The notes: generated by a model from the letters alone, not told the origin. Counted from the stretch's first letter, positions 34,762-44,361 are shown. The stretch: 64,000 bases of DNA from an uncultured Draconibacterium sp. (GCA_947492175.1 CANLMQ010000001.1:62001-126000), one strand, 5' to 3'. A program made the numbers and translations.

Positions 34762-36249
34762 TTAATACTCGAAGAAATAAGTCATCAGTTTCGGTTCTCC
34801 ATACCAATGTTCTGTTTTAACCAATTTTATCAATTTTCCTTCAGCATCCAGTTCATAAGAATAAGGAGGGAGGTCAATATCGCCATCAAGTTCAGGATAA
34901 AGGAAACTGGTTCCAGACCATACATATTTATGGAAAAGCAAGTCGTTGAGATAACTTGTACGTACGTCGTTTACGCCAATAAAAGGTGGTAAACCTTCAA
35001 CAAAGGTTGGCATCAAAATCGGATCGAAGCCGGTTCGATACCTTCTGTTCCTATCCAAAATATCGTAATAGCCATATCCTTCCCAAAATTCCGCGCAAAT
35101 CTTTTCACCTTCTTCAAAGCCATCAACATATTTAATGTCTTTTATCTGTCTTTCGGCAATATAACTTGCAATGGTTCCATCTTCGTTGTACACAAACGCT
35201 TCGGCTTGTATTTCTTCTCCTGTATCTTCAACAACACCGCTACTGTACGAGCTTATCGTTTGAACAGTAATTTTTTCGAGTTGGTTGGTACCACTGGTAT
35301 AATAATAGCGGTTGCTTCTTTCGTACACATATGGATCGTCCCCATCCTGTTCATACGAATACTTCAGGAAAGTTACATTTCCATCTTCATTATACTCGAG
35401 ATTCCAGTTACTATAATGTCGGTTGTTGACATTGAACATGAAACTATCCAGACGGCCCGTTAATTCATCGTAATAAAAATCTATTCCTCCCACTGAACCC
35501 AGTCGTTCCTTCACATATGTCATCCGAACAGGTTTTGCTAAAAATCCTCTTAAAATGAAAATTTCGGTAATTCCTCTTTGACCAATATTGTCGACAACTA
35601 TAATTTCGAATCTATATTCTTTATCGGCCTCCAAACCGGTAAAAGAAAAAACTTCATCGAGTTCATATTCCGAAGTGGCACTATCGGGCACAATAGTTCT
35701 AAGCTCCTCTCCTTCAAACACAAAAATGATTGAATCTATGGTATTCATTCCGGTGGTAATTGTCCCTTTAAAACCGTAAGAAGGTGCGGTTAACGCTACA
35801 TTTGTGCCGCCTACCAACGACAACTCGGGGAATGAAAACTTTTTAACATTTACGATAAATCCCCGGTTAAAACTACGGTTATCATTATCAACCACTTTAA
35901 TTACATAGGTAAGTGTGGTGTCGACAAGAATCTCGCGAAGATCGATTTCGTAGGTAAATTCAAACTCCGTTTCATTAGTATAACCAGTGATTTCTTCAAT
36001 CAGTGAATAATCGCGGCCGTTTAATACTTCAATTTTTGCCACACCGTTGGGCACATTCATCAACAAATCAATGTCGTAGTAATCGGCCGTATCGCGACGT
36101 ACATCTACCTCGCGGTCACTCTGTAAATCAAATCCCGGATCGGGAAAAGTAATATCCTGGTTACAGGCCATAATGGCGATTAAAAGAATCGCGATCCATA
36201 GAAGGGGTTTTATATTTTTTATTATCGAATTAACGGTCATACTGCTCAA
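34762..36249 (-). CDS. Lipoprotein of SusCD locus 2 with Ig-like and repeat-rich parts
   Basis: 495 residues with signal ILLIAIMAC (Cys near 29). Residues about 35-135 and 140-235 look like two Ig or PKD-like beta domains (IEVLNGRDYSLIEEITGYTN; FIFEGEELRTIV-like text). From about 240 the chain has Tyr- and Asp-rich strands such as YNEDGNVTFLKYSYEQDGDD and FVYNEDGTIASYIAE, resembling RHS/YD-like or DUF4595-like beta repeats. No catalytic motif. Proteins with PKD-like domains commonly accompany SusCD pairs as extra surface ligand-binding subunits; that role is inference. The ATG is only 3 bp from the stop of the preceding gene. Confidence 0.65.
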   Translation of the reverse strand: MSSMTVNSIIKNIKPLLWIAILLIAIMACNQDITFPDPGFDLQSDREVDVRRDTADYYDIDLLMNVPNGVAKIEVLNGRDYSLIEEITGYTNETEFEFTYEIDLREILVDTTLTYVIKVVDNDNRSFNRGFIVNVKKFSFPELSLVGGTNVALTAPSYGFKGTITTGMNTIDSIIFVFEGEELRTIVPDSATSEYELDEVFSFTGLEADKEYRFEIIVVDNIGQRGITEIFILRGFLAKPVRMTYVKERLGSVGGIDFYYDELTGRLDSFMFNVNNRHYSNWNLEYNEDGNVTFLKYSYEQDGDDPYVYERSNRYYYTSGTNQLEKITVQTISSYSSGVVEDTGEEIQAEAFVYNEDGTIASYIAERQIKDIKYVDGFEEGEKICAEFWEGYGYYDILDRNRRYRTGFDPILMPTFVEGLPPFIGVNDVRTSYLNDLLFHKYVWSGTSFLYPELDGDIDLPPYSYELDAEGKLIKLVKTEHWYGEPKLMTYFFEY

Positions 36250-36252
36250 ATT

Positions 36253-37308
36253 TTAATTGTATAAAGTTGCCAGATCAGGATTAAACGAAACAATGTCGAT
36301 CCCCCATTCCATAAAGGTTTCAATCAGAATCTGAAATTTCTCTTTGATATACTCGGGATAGTCCACGAGCGCCTCAGCGTCAGTGTGAATCAATTCATTA
36401 ACGTAACTGTAGGCAAACATTCGTTTAGTGGGCACAAAATCGTAACCCGACTTTATTGCTTTATTAATGGTTTCGCCCTCAACGGTAATATTTGTTAAAC
36501 CGTTGGGATCGTTATAAAAATAGCGTGCATCAACAAAACCTTTTTCAAAAAACCAGCTTTTGTCCACCAGGCCGTATTCATCCACAACGTTTCCTTCCTC
36601 CTCATAAACTTCTCCAATATTTCGATCCAAATAGGCAGTACTGTATTCGTAAAAACTTTGTGGTAGTTCGTCGTACAAATCGTGCGTATCCATGGTGTAG
36701 GTAAGAAACAGGAAAAAATTATCATTTCTGTACTCACTGTAGCGTTGAGCACTGTTTTCAACCACCGTGCGGTTAACACCAAAAGCAAACGAATGATCGT
36801 TACCAAGAGAGTGCAACACTCCGTCGCCGGTTTCGGTGGCACGCGAGTCCGACAAGTCCAATACATCCATTAAACCAATGCTTGGAGTACTAATTTCGTC
36901 GCACACCAATACTTTATACGGAAGGTAATCAAGAATATAAGCTGTTGTATAATCGATTCCGTTAAAGCTGATGTTTTCTTTAAAATACTGGAATACATTT
37001 TCACTCAGAAAATCGAGAGCGAAATCTACATCTGCTGCATCCAGCATTTCTATATCTACCTTTTCCCATTTGGCTGCTTCGCTTCTGCTTGATGCAGTAT
37101 ACGCAAAATCGAGTGTAAAGTCGAAGTCATATAAAATGCCACAACCGTAATTTTCATACATGTCTTTTACCAACGATTTTGATAAATCGACCTGGCTGGC
37201 CACTCTGTCCTCATCCACCAACGATGGTGTTAACGAAGATTCCTCCTCGCATGAATAAATGCTTAATGCGATAAGTATACCAGCTATAATATTTTTGTAC
37301 TTCATCAT
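36253..37308 (-). CDS. Lipoprotein resembling SusCD-linked zinc metallopeptidases but without HExxH
   Basis: 351 residues; signal GILIALSIYSC with Cys near residue 20. Position right after susD, size, and the C-terminal pattern (VDKSWFFEKGFVDARYFYND, then HTDAEALVDYPEYIKEKFQI and FMEWGIDIVSF) recall the putative zinc-binding metallopeptidase lipoproteins (Peptidase_Mx1 type) found at this place in many SusCD operons. Where those have HExxH, this protein has FLFLTYTMDTHDLYDEL, with at most the last histidine conserved. If the family assignment is right it is a pseudo-enzyme; the assignment rests on my memory of the family pattern and is uncertain. 22 bp after susD. Confidence 0.55.
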   Translation of the reverse strand: MMKYKNIIAGILIALSIYSCEEESSLTPSLVDEDRVASQVDLSKSLVKDMYENYGCGILYDFDFTLDFAYTASSRSEAAKWEKVDIEMLDAADVDFALDFLSENVFQYFKENISFNGIDYTTAYILDYLPYKVLVCDEISTPSIGLMDVLDLSDSRATETGDGVLHSLGNDHSFAFGVNRTVVENSAQRYSEYRNDNFFLFLTYTMDTHDLYDELPQSFYEYSTAYLDRNIGEVYEEEGNVVDEYGLVDKSWFFEKGFVDARYFYNDPNGLTNITVEGETINKAIKSGYDFVPTKRMFAYSYVNELIHTDAEALVDYPEYIKEKFQILIETFMEWGIDIVSFNPDLATLYN

Positions 37309-37330
37309 TCAGTTTTTCTTCGTGTTAACC

Positions 37331-38776
37331 TTACAAATTTTCTTTAACAGGTAATTTCTCCAAACGCTCGTTGTTACGAATCAACGGATTATTCTCCCGC
37401 TCCTGCAGAGGAATGGGCAAAGTATAATTCGGATCGTCGGATAAAAGCGTGTACGTTTCAACGCCGTATTTTTGAGCTGAACTGTTCACCAGTGTGAAAA
37501 CATGTTTAATCTCCGGGCGATTCTCCATTCTTCGTAAATCGAACCAACGGTGATGGTCTTCGAAACACAACTCCTTACGACGCTCGGTTAATATAAAATC
37601 GAGTACTTCTGCCTGAGCTTCCGGAAATTCGACAACCGACATATCGCTGTACCTGCGTTGCAATAAAGCCGCCACATCGTTTATGGCTTCACCGGTTTGT
37701 CCGAGCTGTGCATAAGCTTCGGCACGGTTCAGATAAGCTTCACTTACCCTGTAATTTCCATATCCCAGTTCGGTAAAGTCGCTTGAATATTTTTTGGTAA
37801 TATAGTAATCCTCTGTTCCAACAGTATTTATACCAAAAAAGGCCACTTTACGTGCATCTTCATCCTGGTAGAGGTTGTACAATTCAGGACTTGAACTGTA
37901 ACCTGTTACACTTTGCGACGAACTTGTAAATACGGGACTCAGGGTGTAAAATGAATACAGGATTTCGATGTTATCTTCGCTTACAAATACGTTTGCGGCA
38001 TTCATTCGAGCCAGACTTCCGTTGCTGATTACCATAGTTGCATAGTCGATTGCTTCGTCCCAGTTTTTCTGATACAATTTAACACGCGACATTAAAAGGT
38101 TGCAGGTATTCACATCGGGATGCCACTTACTTTTCTCAATTCCACTGTTAGCAATCAGCTCTGTAGCCAGCGTTAAATCTTCTTCGATTTGATTGTAACA
38201 TTCGCGAACAGTATTTCTGTAGTACACCTGTTCTACGGCGATGTTTGTACGTAAGGGAACACCCAAATCGGCATCGGCAGTTTCGTCGCTAAAGGGTTGT
38301 CCGTATAAATTAAGCAAATTAAAATAGGAATGTGCTCGTACAAAATAGGCTTCACCTTTAATGTAATCTTTTTCTTCCTGTTCACCATCGGCATCATCAA
38401 TTTGTTCAATAACATAATTGGTAATGGCAATGTCTTCATATATTTCTCTCCAGGCTCTGTTTATGCTCGACAATTCATCGCCTTCTTCATCAATCTCAAT
38501 CTCGCGTTGCCAGGTATATACCGTTTTCCGTGAAACCTTGGTATCGCTTAGCGCATAGTCCACTTCGGTCATATTATCCGTCATGTAATCAATCGTCTTG
38601 AAAATCGGATATTCCTTATTGAACTCTTTTAATAAAAGGGCGGCGTAATGATCTGTTTTCTCAGGAACAAGCTTATCCTGGTCCACTTCATCTAAAAAAT
38701 CGGTACATGCTGAAGTAATTATCAACAGAACCAAAAACATCATATATTTTAAATCAATTCTTCCCATCATGTTCAT
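37331..38776 (-). CDS. SusD/RagB-family nutrient-binding lipoprotein, locus 2
   Basis: 481 residues. Lipobox LIITSAC with Cys near residue 24 followed by TDFLDEVDQDKL, a standard SusD beginning. TPR-like helices carry GEAYFVRAHSYFNLLNLYGQPFSD; the C-terminal signature is ILTERRKELCFEDHHRWFDLRR. Two other nearby methionines (codons 3 and 4, MMGRID) could be the start. Only 3 bp separate it from susC. Ligand unknown; the surrounding genes point to peptides rather than glycans. Confidence 0.95.
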   Translation of the reverse strand: MNMMGRIDLKYMMFLVLLIITSACTDFLDEVDQDKLVPEKTDHYAALLLKEFNKEYPIFKTIDYMTDNMTEVDYALSDTKVSRKTVYTWQREIEIDEEGDELSSINRAWREIYEDIAITNYVIEQIDDADGEQEEKDYIKGEAYFVRAHSYFNLLNLYGQPFSDETADADLGVPLRTNIAVEQVYYRNTVRECYNQIEEDLTLATELIANSGIEKSKWHPDVNTCNLLMSRVKLYQKNWDEAIDYATMVISNGSLARMNAANVFVSEDNIEILYSFYTLSPVFTSSSQSVTGYSSSPELYNLYQDEDARKVAFFGINTVGTEDYYITKKYSSDFTELGYGNYRVSEAYLNRAEAYAQLGQTGEAINDVAALLQRRYSDMSVVEFPEAQAEVLDFILTERRKELCFEDHHRWFDLRRMENRPEIKHVFTLVNSSAQKYGVETYTLLSDDPNYTLPIPLQERENNPLIRNNERLEKLPVKENL

Positions 38777-38779
38777 TTT

Positions 38780-41700
38780 TTAGAAACTCATATTTACACT
38801 AAATCCGTAATTTGGGAGGGTTGGTAATCCCAGTCCGATAACCTGTTCCGGGTCTTGTCCCTTTAACTTTTTATCGAGCGACCAAACAGCGATGTTACTC
38901 ATTCGTAAACTCAAGCGAGCGTTCTTCACATTAATTTTTTCGCTGATAGTTGAAGGTACCTGGTACGATACTGAGAACGACTGCCAACGAATGTGATCGC
39001 CTTTTACCACACGTGCATCGCTGTAATCGTACATCCACCAGGCTGAAGTTCCTTCTGGAACTACATAACGATAATTGCTGACGTAATTGTCAGATGTTGG
39101 ATCGTTTGAGAAAAGAAGAGTCTCGTCGCTCAGCGCCGGGATACTTGTATATTGTTCGTCACCCGGGTTTCGCCAACGGTCGTTAAACTCCGCCCGGGCA
39201 TTTTCGTAGGGGTACGGCATATTCTGATTACCGTTGTATAATTTCAGTAATCGTGTTCTATAACCCAGTTTATAGGTAAAATTCGCCGACATTGTAAAAC
39301 TCTTATATTTCACTTCGGTTCCAAATCCACCGTAATAAAGCGGAATTCGGCTACCTTCGTATTTTAATACACTTTTCAGGTGCTCATCGATGCTGCCCCC
39401 GGTTTCGTCAACCAGATTTTTAAATGTTGGCAAACCGTTTTCATCCAAACCATCAAACTGGTACGAAAAGAATCCGTTTGACGGGAAACCGGTTGTATAA
39501 ACAGTACCGTTCAGGTAATCGCTAACCGACAGGTTCTGACTGGTTGCCTCCTCGAATCCTTCGAGTACACGGTCCTTGTCGTGCGAGAAATTCAGGTTGG
39601 TACTCCAGCTAAAGTCTTTACTTTTCACGTTTACCGTACGCACACTGAATTCGTAACTTTGAACGTCTTTACTTCCGGAGTTGTACAAATAGGCGGCACC
39701 ACCGTTAACCAGCGAAATTGGTCGTGTTTGCAACAAATCGGTACTTTTCGAATAGCTGTAATCGAAGGCACCGCTCACTCTTCCATTATACATCGAATAG
39801 TTTAATCCGAGGTTAAACGTACCGGTTCTTTCCCAGCGTAAAGTCGCATTAGGGAATTGCGACAGTGAAGCAATATTTTCAGGATAATAATTGGCATCGT
39901 TTTTACCGTAGTCGCTAATAATCAAATACGGACTGGCATTTGGCATCGATCCTCGGAAACCAAACGACGAACGCAGCGACAACTGTTCAAACACATTGTT
40001 GTCATTCCAGAATGCTTCGTTATGGATGTTCCAACGTGTTGAAACCGACCAAACCGGCTTAAACTTGTATCTTTCGTACTGACCGAAAGTGTTCGATCCG
40101 TCACTACGTAAGTTGAAGTTCAACACATAACGGTTATCGTACACATAGTTGAAAATACCAAACACCGACATGCTGTTTTGTACCTTGTCGGTAATGCTTG
40201 GATAAACATCCAAACCACCGGCAGTGGTTAACCACGAGATCATGTATTTATATTCGTATGAATTTGCGTCGATACCATCAATATTATCCGTAGCAGAATA
40301 TCCAACTGCAGGTAAAACGATAAAACTACGTCCCTGGCTGTGGTTATATCCCGGCGACAACCAGCCGGTAGATCCCCAAAATTTCGTAGACCGCGCTTCC
40401 TGTGCCAGGTTGATATTCAGTACATGTTTCGAATTAAAAACCTTGTTATAATTTAACTGGTTGGTGATCGAAGTAGATTTCTGATCGACCATACCACCCG
40501 AGTAGATTCCGCCAAAAGGAACCATGGCATCAATGGCCACGCTGGTTTCGTCGAAATCGTTGTAATCAAAATAGGTTCTCAGTTTCGAAATATAAAATGT
40601 TTCTTCGGTAATATACTCTTCGGACATGTTGGTCGTGTTCCTGTAACTTATCTGACTTTGAAAGCGGAAGTTGTTCAGGAATTTCCATTGCAGATTACCC
40701 GAAATTGTAAAACTTTTATTGGTGATGTTGCGCTGCGAATTTTCGATCTCATTTAGCACATTGTACCCACCATAAATTCTTGTTCCATCCCGTCGGCGGT
40801 AAATTTCCTGACTTTGGTAGAATAAATCACCATCTTCTTCGTAAACCGGAATCGTGCGACTGGTATAATAAGCTTGGTTAAATACATTTATTGAATTGTG
40901 GTTGTATTCGGCTTCCTGAACCGAACCACTGAATTTTAACGACACCAACAAATTGTCGGTAATATCAAGATCAAGGTTTGAACGACCTGTAATACGATCG
41001 AGGCCAACACCAATTTCCGGACCTTGCTGATCGTCGTATCCTACCGAAAAATAGTAACGCATATTATCAGAACCACCCGACGCACTAATCGAGTGCTGCT
41101 GTTGCAGCGAAGGCTGATATAGCGCATCGAACCAATCGGCATTCAAAGTTTCGAGGTATGAAACCTGATTCTGGAACTGATCAAAATTGTAGGTGCCGTT
41201 CCACAATTGTTTTAAAGCACCTTCGTAACCCAGGTAATCAAGATTGGCATAACTGCTTACAGTACCAAGGTTTTTTTCATACATCTCGCGCGACAGGTCG
41301 ATACGTTCTTTTGAATTCATCAGGTACATATCGGAGTAGCGTGGACGATCGACAAAACTAAAACTTCCCTGGTACGAAATGCTTGGTTTCCCAACTTTAC
41401 CGCGTTTGGTGGTGATTACAATAACACCGTTTGCTGCACGGGTACCATAAATGGCAGTTGCCGATGCATCTTTCAGTACGTTTATCGATTCAATATCTTG
41501 TGGATTAACTCCGGTAAGCGCGTTACCAATAAGGTTAATATTATCAAAACTGTTAATTTCTGCGGCACTCAGCGGAACCGGATCCTCGTAAATCACCCCG
41601 TCAACCACCCAAAGCGGCGACTGGTTTCCGGTGAAGGTACTTCCTGCCCTTACTCTAACTTTTGCTGCTGCACCGGGAGTAGAACTCACATTCGACACCA

Positions 41701-42400
41701 TTAACCCGGTAGCTTTACCAACGAGCATTTCATCTACAGAAAGGGCTCCAATTTCGTCTAAGTCATCACCCTCGATAGTAGAAATTGCACTGGTTACTTC
41801 CCTTTTATCAATAACCTGATAACCCGTTACAACCACCTCGGCAATTTCTTCGAACTGAGGTTTCATTTGAACGTTTAAAATTCTTTTATCACCGATTTCA
41901 ACTTCCTGCTGTTCGTATCCGATAAAAGAAAAATACAGGGAGTTGAATGAACCCGGAATACGAATCTGGAAATTTCCGTCGATATCGGTTACGGTACCGA
42001 GTCCTGAATTTTTTACGTTTACGTGGACTCCGGGAATTGGCACTCCATCCTCGTCAACCACGGTTCCCATAATTTGTTTAACGCTTTGCCTTTGCGGTTC
42101 GGCACCTTTTTTAATGGTAATAACATCGCCAACCAACTCGTAGGTATAACCTGAGTTTTTCAGCACTTCATCTAGAACTTCCTTTACGGTTACATTTTCT
42201 TTTTGAATGGTGATGTTTTTAATGGACGACACCTTATCATCATTAAAAAAGAAACCATAAGAAGTTTGCGTTCTTATCTCTTTAAAAATATAATCGATAT
42301 CAACATTCTGAGCACTGATACTGATCTTTTCGGTTTGCGCATGAACAATCCCCGACCAAGTTAGAATTCCTACTAAAAAAATAAATCTTAATATTTTCAT
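38780..42400 (-). CDS. SusC/RagA TonB-linked outer-membrane transporter, locus 2
   Basis: 1206 residues. Signal peptide MKILRFIFLVGILTWSGIVHA. STN domain at about 27-95 (ISISAQNVDIDYIFKEIRTQ), carboxypeptidase-regulatory-like domain at about 110-190 (VVDEDGVPIPGVHVNVKNSG), plug with VVVTGYQVIDKREVTSAIS, PLWVVDGVIYEDPVPL and NVLKDASATAIYGTRAANG, then the barrel to the final NYGFSVNMSF. The STN domain and the preceding fecR and sigma genes show that this is a signalling transporter like the locus 1 copy. It is clearly paralogous to, but well diverged from, the locus 1 SusC. Confidence 0.96.
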   Translation of the reverse strand: MKILRFIFLVGILTWSGIVHAQTEKISISAQNVDIDYIFKEIRTQTSYGFFFNDDKVSSIKNITIQKENVTVKEVLDEVLKNSGYTYELVGDVITIKKGAEPQRQSVKQIMGTVVDEDGVPIPGVHVNVKNSGLGTVTDIDGNFQIRIPGSFNSLYFSFIGYEQQEVEIGDKRILNVQMKPQFEEIAEVVVTGYQVIDKREVTSAISTIEGDDLDEIGALSVDEMLVGKATGLMVSNVSSTPGAAAKVRVRAGSTFTGNQSPLWVVDGVIYEDPVPLSAAEINSFDNINLIGNALTGVNPQDIESINVLKDASATAIYGTRAANGVIVITTKRGKVGKPSISYQGSFSFVDRPRYSDMYLMNSKERIDLSREMYEKNLGTVSSYANLDYLGYEGALKQLWNGTYNFDQFQNQVSYLETLNADWFDALYQPSLQQQHSISASGGSDNMRYYFSVGYDDQQGPEIGVGLDRITGRSNLDLDITDNLLVSLKFSGSVQEAEYNHNSINVFNQAYYTSRTIPVYEEDGDLFYQSQEIYRRRDGTRIYGGYNVLNEIENSQRNITNKSFTISGNLQWKFLNNFRFQSQISYRNTTNMSEEYITEETFYISKLRTYFDYNDFDETSVAIDAMVPFGGIYSGGMVDQKSTSITNQLNYNKVFNSKHVLNINLAQEARSTKFWGSTGWLSPGYNHSQGRSFIVLPAVGYSATDNIDGIDANSYEYKYMISWLTTAGGLDVYPSITDKVQNSMSVFGIFNYVYDNRYVLNFNLRSDGSNTFGQYERYKFKPVWSVSTRWNIHNEAFWNDNNVFEQLSLRSSFGFRGSMPNASPYLIISDYGKNDANYYPENIASLSQFPNATLRWERTGTFNLGLNYSMYNGRVSGAFDYSYSKSTDLLQTRPISLVNGGAAYLYNSGSKDVQSYEFSVRTVNVKSKDFSWSTNLNFSHDKDRVLEGFEEATSQNLSVSDYLNGTVYTTGFPSNGFFSYQFDGLDENGLPTFKNLVDETGGSIDEHLKSVLKYEGSRIPLYYGGFGTEVKYKSFTMSANFTYKLGYRTRLLKLYNGNQNMPYPYENARAEFNDRWRNPGDEQYTSIPALSDETLLFSNDPTSDNYVSNYRYVVPEGTSAWWMYDYSDARVVKGDHIRWQSFSVSYQVPSTISEKINVKNARLSLRMSNIAVWSLDKKLKGQDPEQVIGLGLPTLPNYGFSVNMSF

Positions 42401-42420
42401 ATTCCTTATTTTCTAAAGCG

Positions 42421-42440
42421 GCCGGAATTGGTTTCCCGGC
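42421..42440 (-). promoter_or_regulatory. Intercistronic hairpin between fecR and susC, locus 2
   Basis: GCCGG (42421-42425) pairs with CCGGC (42436-42440) in the 92-bp gap, ending 21 bp before the susC ATG. No T-run follows on the minus strand. It occupies the same place as the larger hairpin at 13824-13851 in locus 1. Confidence 0.4.
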
Positions 42441-42492
42441 AAATTATGTCGATACCGACAATCTTTTGATAGACTTAAATAACTAGAGTAAA

Positions 42493-43707
42493 CTACTGCT
42501 GGCTGATTACCAGAGTTTGTTCCTCCTCTTCCAAAACAACCTTTAACGACTTTTCAACCTCAAGGATCTTCAGGAAATCGGCAAGATTGCTATAGCGTTT
42601 CAAATCGCCTGTAAACCGAATTTCACCAACACCTTCTTCTTCAAAACGGTAGTCAATGTCGTACCATCTACTGATCTTATTCATTAACGAGCTCAAAGGT
42701 TCGTTGTTAAAAACAAAACGACCATCTTTCCACGAGCTATATTCATACGGATCAACCTGATCGCATTTCATATCGTTGCTGTTAATATTGTAAACAACCT
42801 GTTCGTTTGGTTCCAGAAATTCGGTTTTAACCTGTCCGTCAAGTTCTTCGATTTCAACCTTTACTTTTCCTTCCACCAGTGTGGTATAAATGTGGTCATC
42901 CTGCTCGTAGGCCGAAATGTCGAACTCGGTACCAAGAACAGTTACCTGTTGCGATTTTGACACCACAACAAAAGGTCTTCTTTCGTCGCGTTTTACATCG
43001 AAATAAGCTTCACCTATCAGCTCAACTTTACGCTGATCGGCTGAAAATATTCTGGGGTAGGTTAATTGCGATTCCGAATTCAACCAAACCACGGTACTGT
43101 CTTCAAGCACCAGTTGATATTCGCCTCCGCGCGGAACACGTAATATGTTTTTAACCGTATCAAGCGGAACTATTTTCTGCGGTTCGTACAGCAAAATACC
43201 TTCGTTGTTCGATATCTTAATGTTATCATCTTCAACAACGGTATTTTTAATCGCCTCAAGGTTAATTATTTCACCACCGGGCAAAATCAGCTCAGCGGTT
43301 GTTCTTCCCGGGTTGATATTTATTTCTTCGGCAAGCAATTCTTTTTCAGCAAACGGGATATCCCACGGTCCAAAAACCATCATCAGCCCCAATACTAAAA
43401 CAGCAGCTACCGATGCTACAGCAGAATAGATTTTAATGCGGAAGTTTTTTGTTGTGGCTCTTTTTTCAATTTCCATACTTTTGATAAAAAGCCGCCATTC
43501 TTCGTCTAGATTAATGCTGTCGACAATCCGATTGCGCTCCGCACGATTTTTTTCATCGCCAAGCTGATCCAGAAGTTTTTTGTTGCCCTTATCCGCCTTC
43601 CATTCCTGCATTTCGGCCTGTTCTTCCTTACTTAATGTGCCAAGGAAATACTTTGCAAGCAGTTTTGACGAGGCAATCTGACGCAATATTTTATCTCTCA
43701 ATCTCAT
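42493..43707 (-). CDS. FecR-family anti-sigma factor, locus 2
   Basis: 404 residues. Cytoplasmic N-terminal part (KYFLGTLSKEEQAEMQEWKA), membrane segment at about 94-112 (VASVAAVLVLGLMMVFGPW), FecR domain (VPRGGEYQLVLEDSTVVWLN, VELIGEAYFDVKRDERRPFV, GTEFDISAY) and a C-terminal DUF4974-type domain (LSSLMNKISRWYDIDYRFEE). Role as for the locus 1 copy: it restrains the neighbouring ECF sigma factor until SusC signals. An ECF-type element lies 24 bp before its ATG, so it and susCD are probably under positive autoregulation by the sigma factor. Confidence 0.93.
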   Translation of the reverse strand: MRLRDKILRQIASSKLLAKYFLGTLSKEEQAEMQEWKADKGNKKLLDQLGDEKNRAERNRIVDSINLDEEWRLFIKSMEIEKRATTKNFRIKIYSAVASVAAVLVLGLMMVFGPWDIPFAEKELLAEEININPGRTTAELILPGGEIINLEAIKNTVVEDDNIKISNNEGILLYEPQKIVPLDTVKNILRVPRGGEYQLVLEDSTVVWLNSESQLTYPRIFSADQRKVELIGEAYFDVKRDERRPFVVVSKSQQVTVLGTEFDISAYEQDDHIYTTLVEGKVKVEIEELDGQVKTEFLEPNEQVVYNINSNDMKCDQVDPYEYSSWKDGRFVFNNEPLSSLMNKISRWYDIDYRFEEEGVGEIRFTGDLKRYSNLADFLKILEVEKSLKVVLEEEEQTLVISQQ

Positions 43708-43730
43708 ATTTCATTAATAATCGTATGTAG

Positions 43731-43758
43731 GACGCAAGTGTTTACAATGCGGGTGACA
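43731..43758 (-). promoter_or_regulatory. ECF-type promoter element before fecR, locus 2
   Basis: On the minus strand TGTCACCC (plus 43751-43758), 17 nt, then GTC (plus 43731-43733) within TTGCGTCCTACATACG. The plus-strand element at 44633-44661 has the very similar TTGCGTCGTTCATGCG at the same place, which argues for a real shared promoter. Confidence 0.65.
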
Positions 43759-43767
43759 TTTGTGCAT

Positions 43768-44331
43768 TTAATTGAAGAAATCAATTAACTGAATAAACAC
43801 GATAAACATAAACTGGTTACCGAGTTTTTCGCGCAAAGCTTTATAAGCTCTTTTTTTAACTGTCTTAACGGTATTTATCGAAACCGACAATTCTTGTGCA
43901 GTCTCTTCATTTGTCATTCCCTTAAGCGTAAGTTTAATAACTTTTCGTGCCTGAGGCGATAATTCCTTGATGGCTTCGTGCAACAAACTGAAGGTTTCTT
44001 CACGTAAAATTTCTTCGAGTATTCGTTTTTCGGAGGGCAAATGATGATGTTGTTCGAGTGGATCTTTTGTAATACGCTTTTCTTTACGCAGCAAACTGTA
44101 ACAGGCGTTTCGCACCAATACATACAAGTAAGCTTTTAGCGAATTTTCGGTGGCAAAATTTTCGTCGGGATTTTGCCAAAGTTTTATAAAAGCCTCTTGT
44201 GCAATGTCTTTCCCCTTGTATTCATCATCTAAAATACGGGTAGCCAACACACACATTGATGGGAATAGCTGATCAAAAAGGATTTTGAACTCTTTACTAT
44301 TATATAATACCTTCTTATCAGCTATTATCAT
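43768..44331 (-). CDS. ECF RNA polymerase sigma factor, locus 2
   Basis: 187 residues, FecI-like. Region 2: FDQLFPSMCVLATRILDDEY followed by KDIAQEAFIKLWQNPDE; region 4: LSPQARKVIKLTLKGMTNEE and TAQELSVSINTVKTVKKRAY, the helix-turn-helix. A hydrophobic tail (FMFIVFIQLIDFFN) ends the protein; a shorter hydrophobic tail is also present in the locus 1 sigma factor. The two sigma factors differ in region 4 but the promoter elements of the two loci look alike, so cross-recognition is possible. A TAnnTTTG box stands upstream. Confidence 0.94.
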   Translation of the reverse strand: MIIADKKVLYNSKEFKILFDQLFPSMCVLATRILDDEYKGKDIAQEAFIKLWQNPDENFATENSLKAYLYVLVRNACYSLLRKEKRITKDPLEQHHHLPSEKRILEEILREETFSLLHEAIKELSPQARKVIKLTLKGMTNEETAQELSVSINTVKTVKKRAYKALREKLGNQFMFIVFIQLIDFFN

Positions 44332-44353
44332 TTATGGCTAAATTAAATTGCTA

Positions 44354-44361
44354 CAAAGATA
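44354..44361 (-). promoter_or_regulatory. -7 box (TAnnTTTG) for the locus 2 sigma factor gene
   Basis: TATCTTTG on the minus strand, about 23 bp before the sigma ATG. Exact match to the consensus; no clear -33 TTG. The rest of the 379-bp gap (44332-44710) contains the ECF-type element below and a weak CCCG/CGGG hairpin near 44470, and no gene. Confidence 0.4.
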
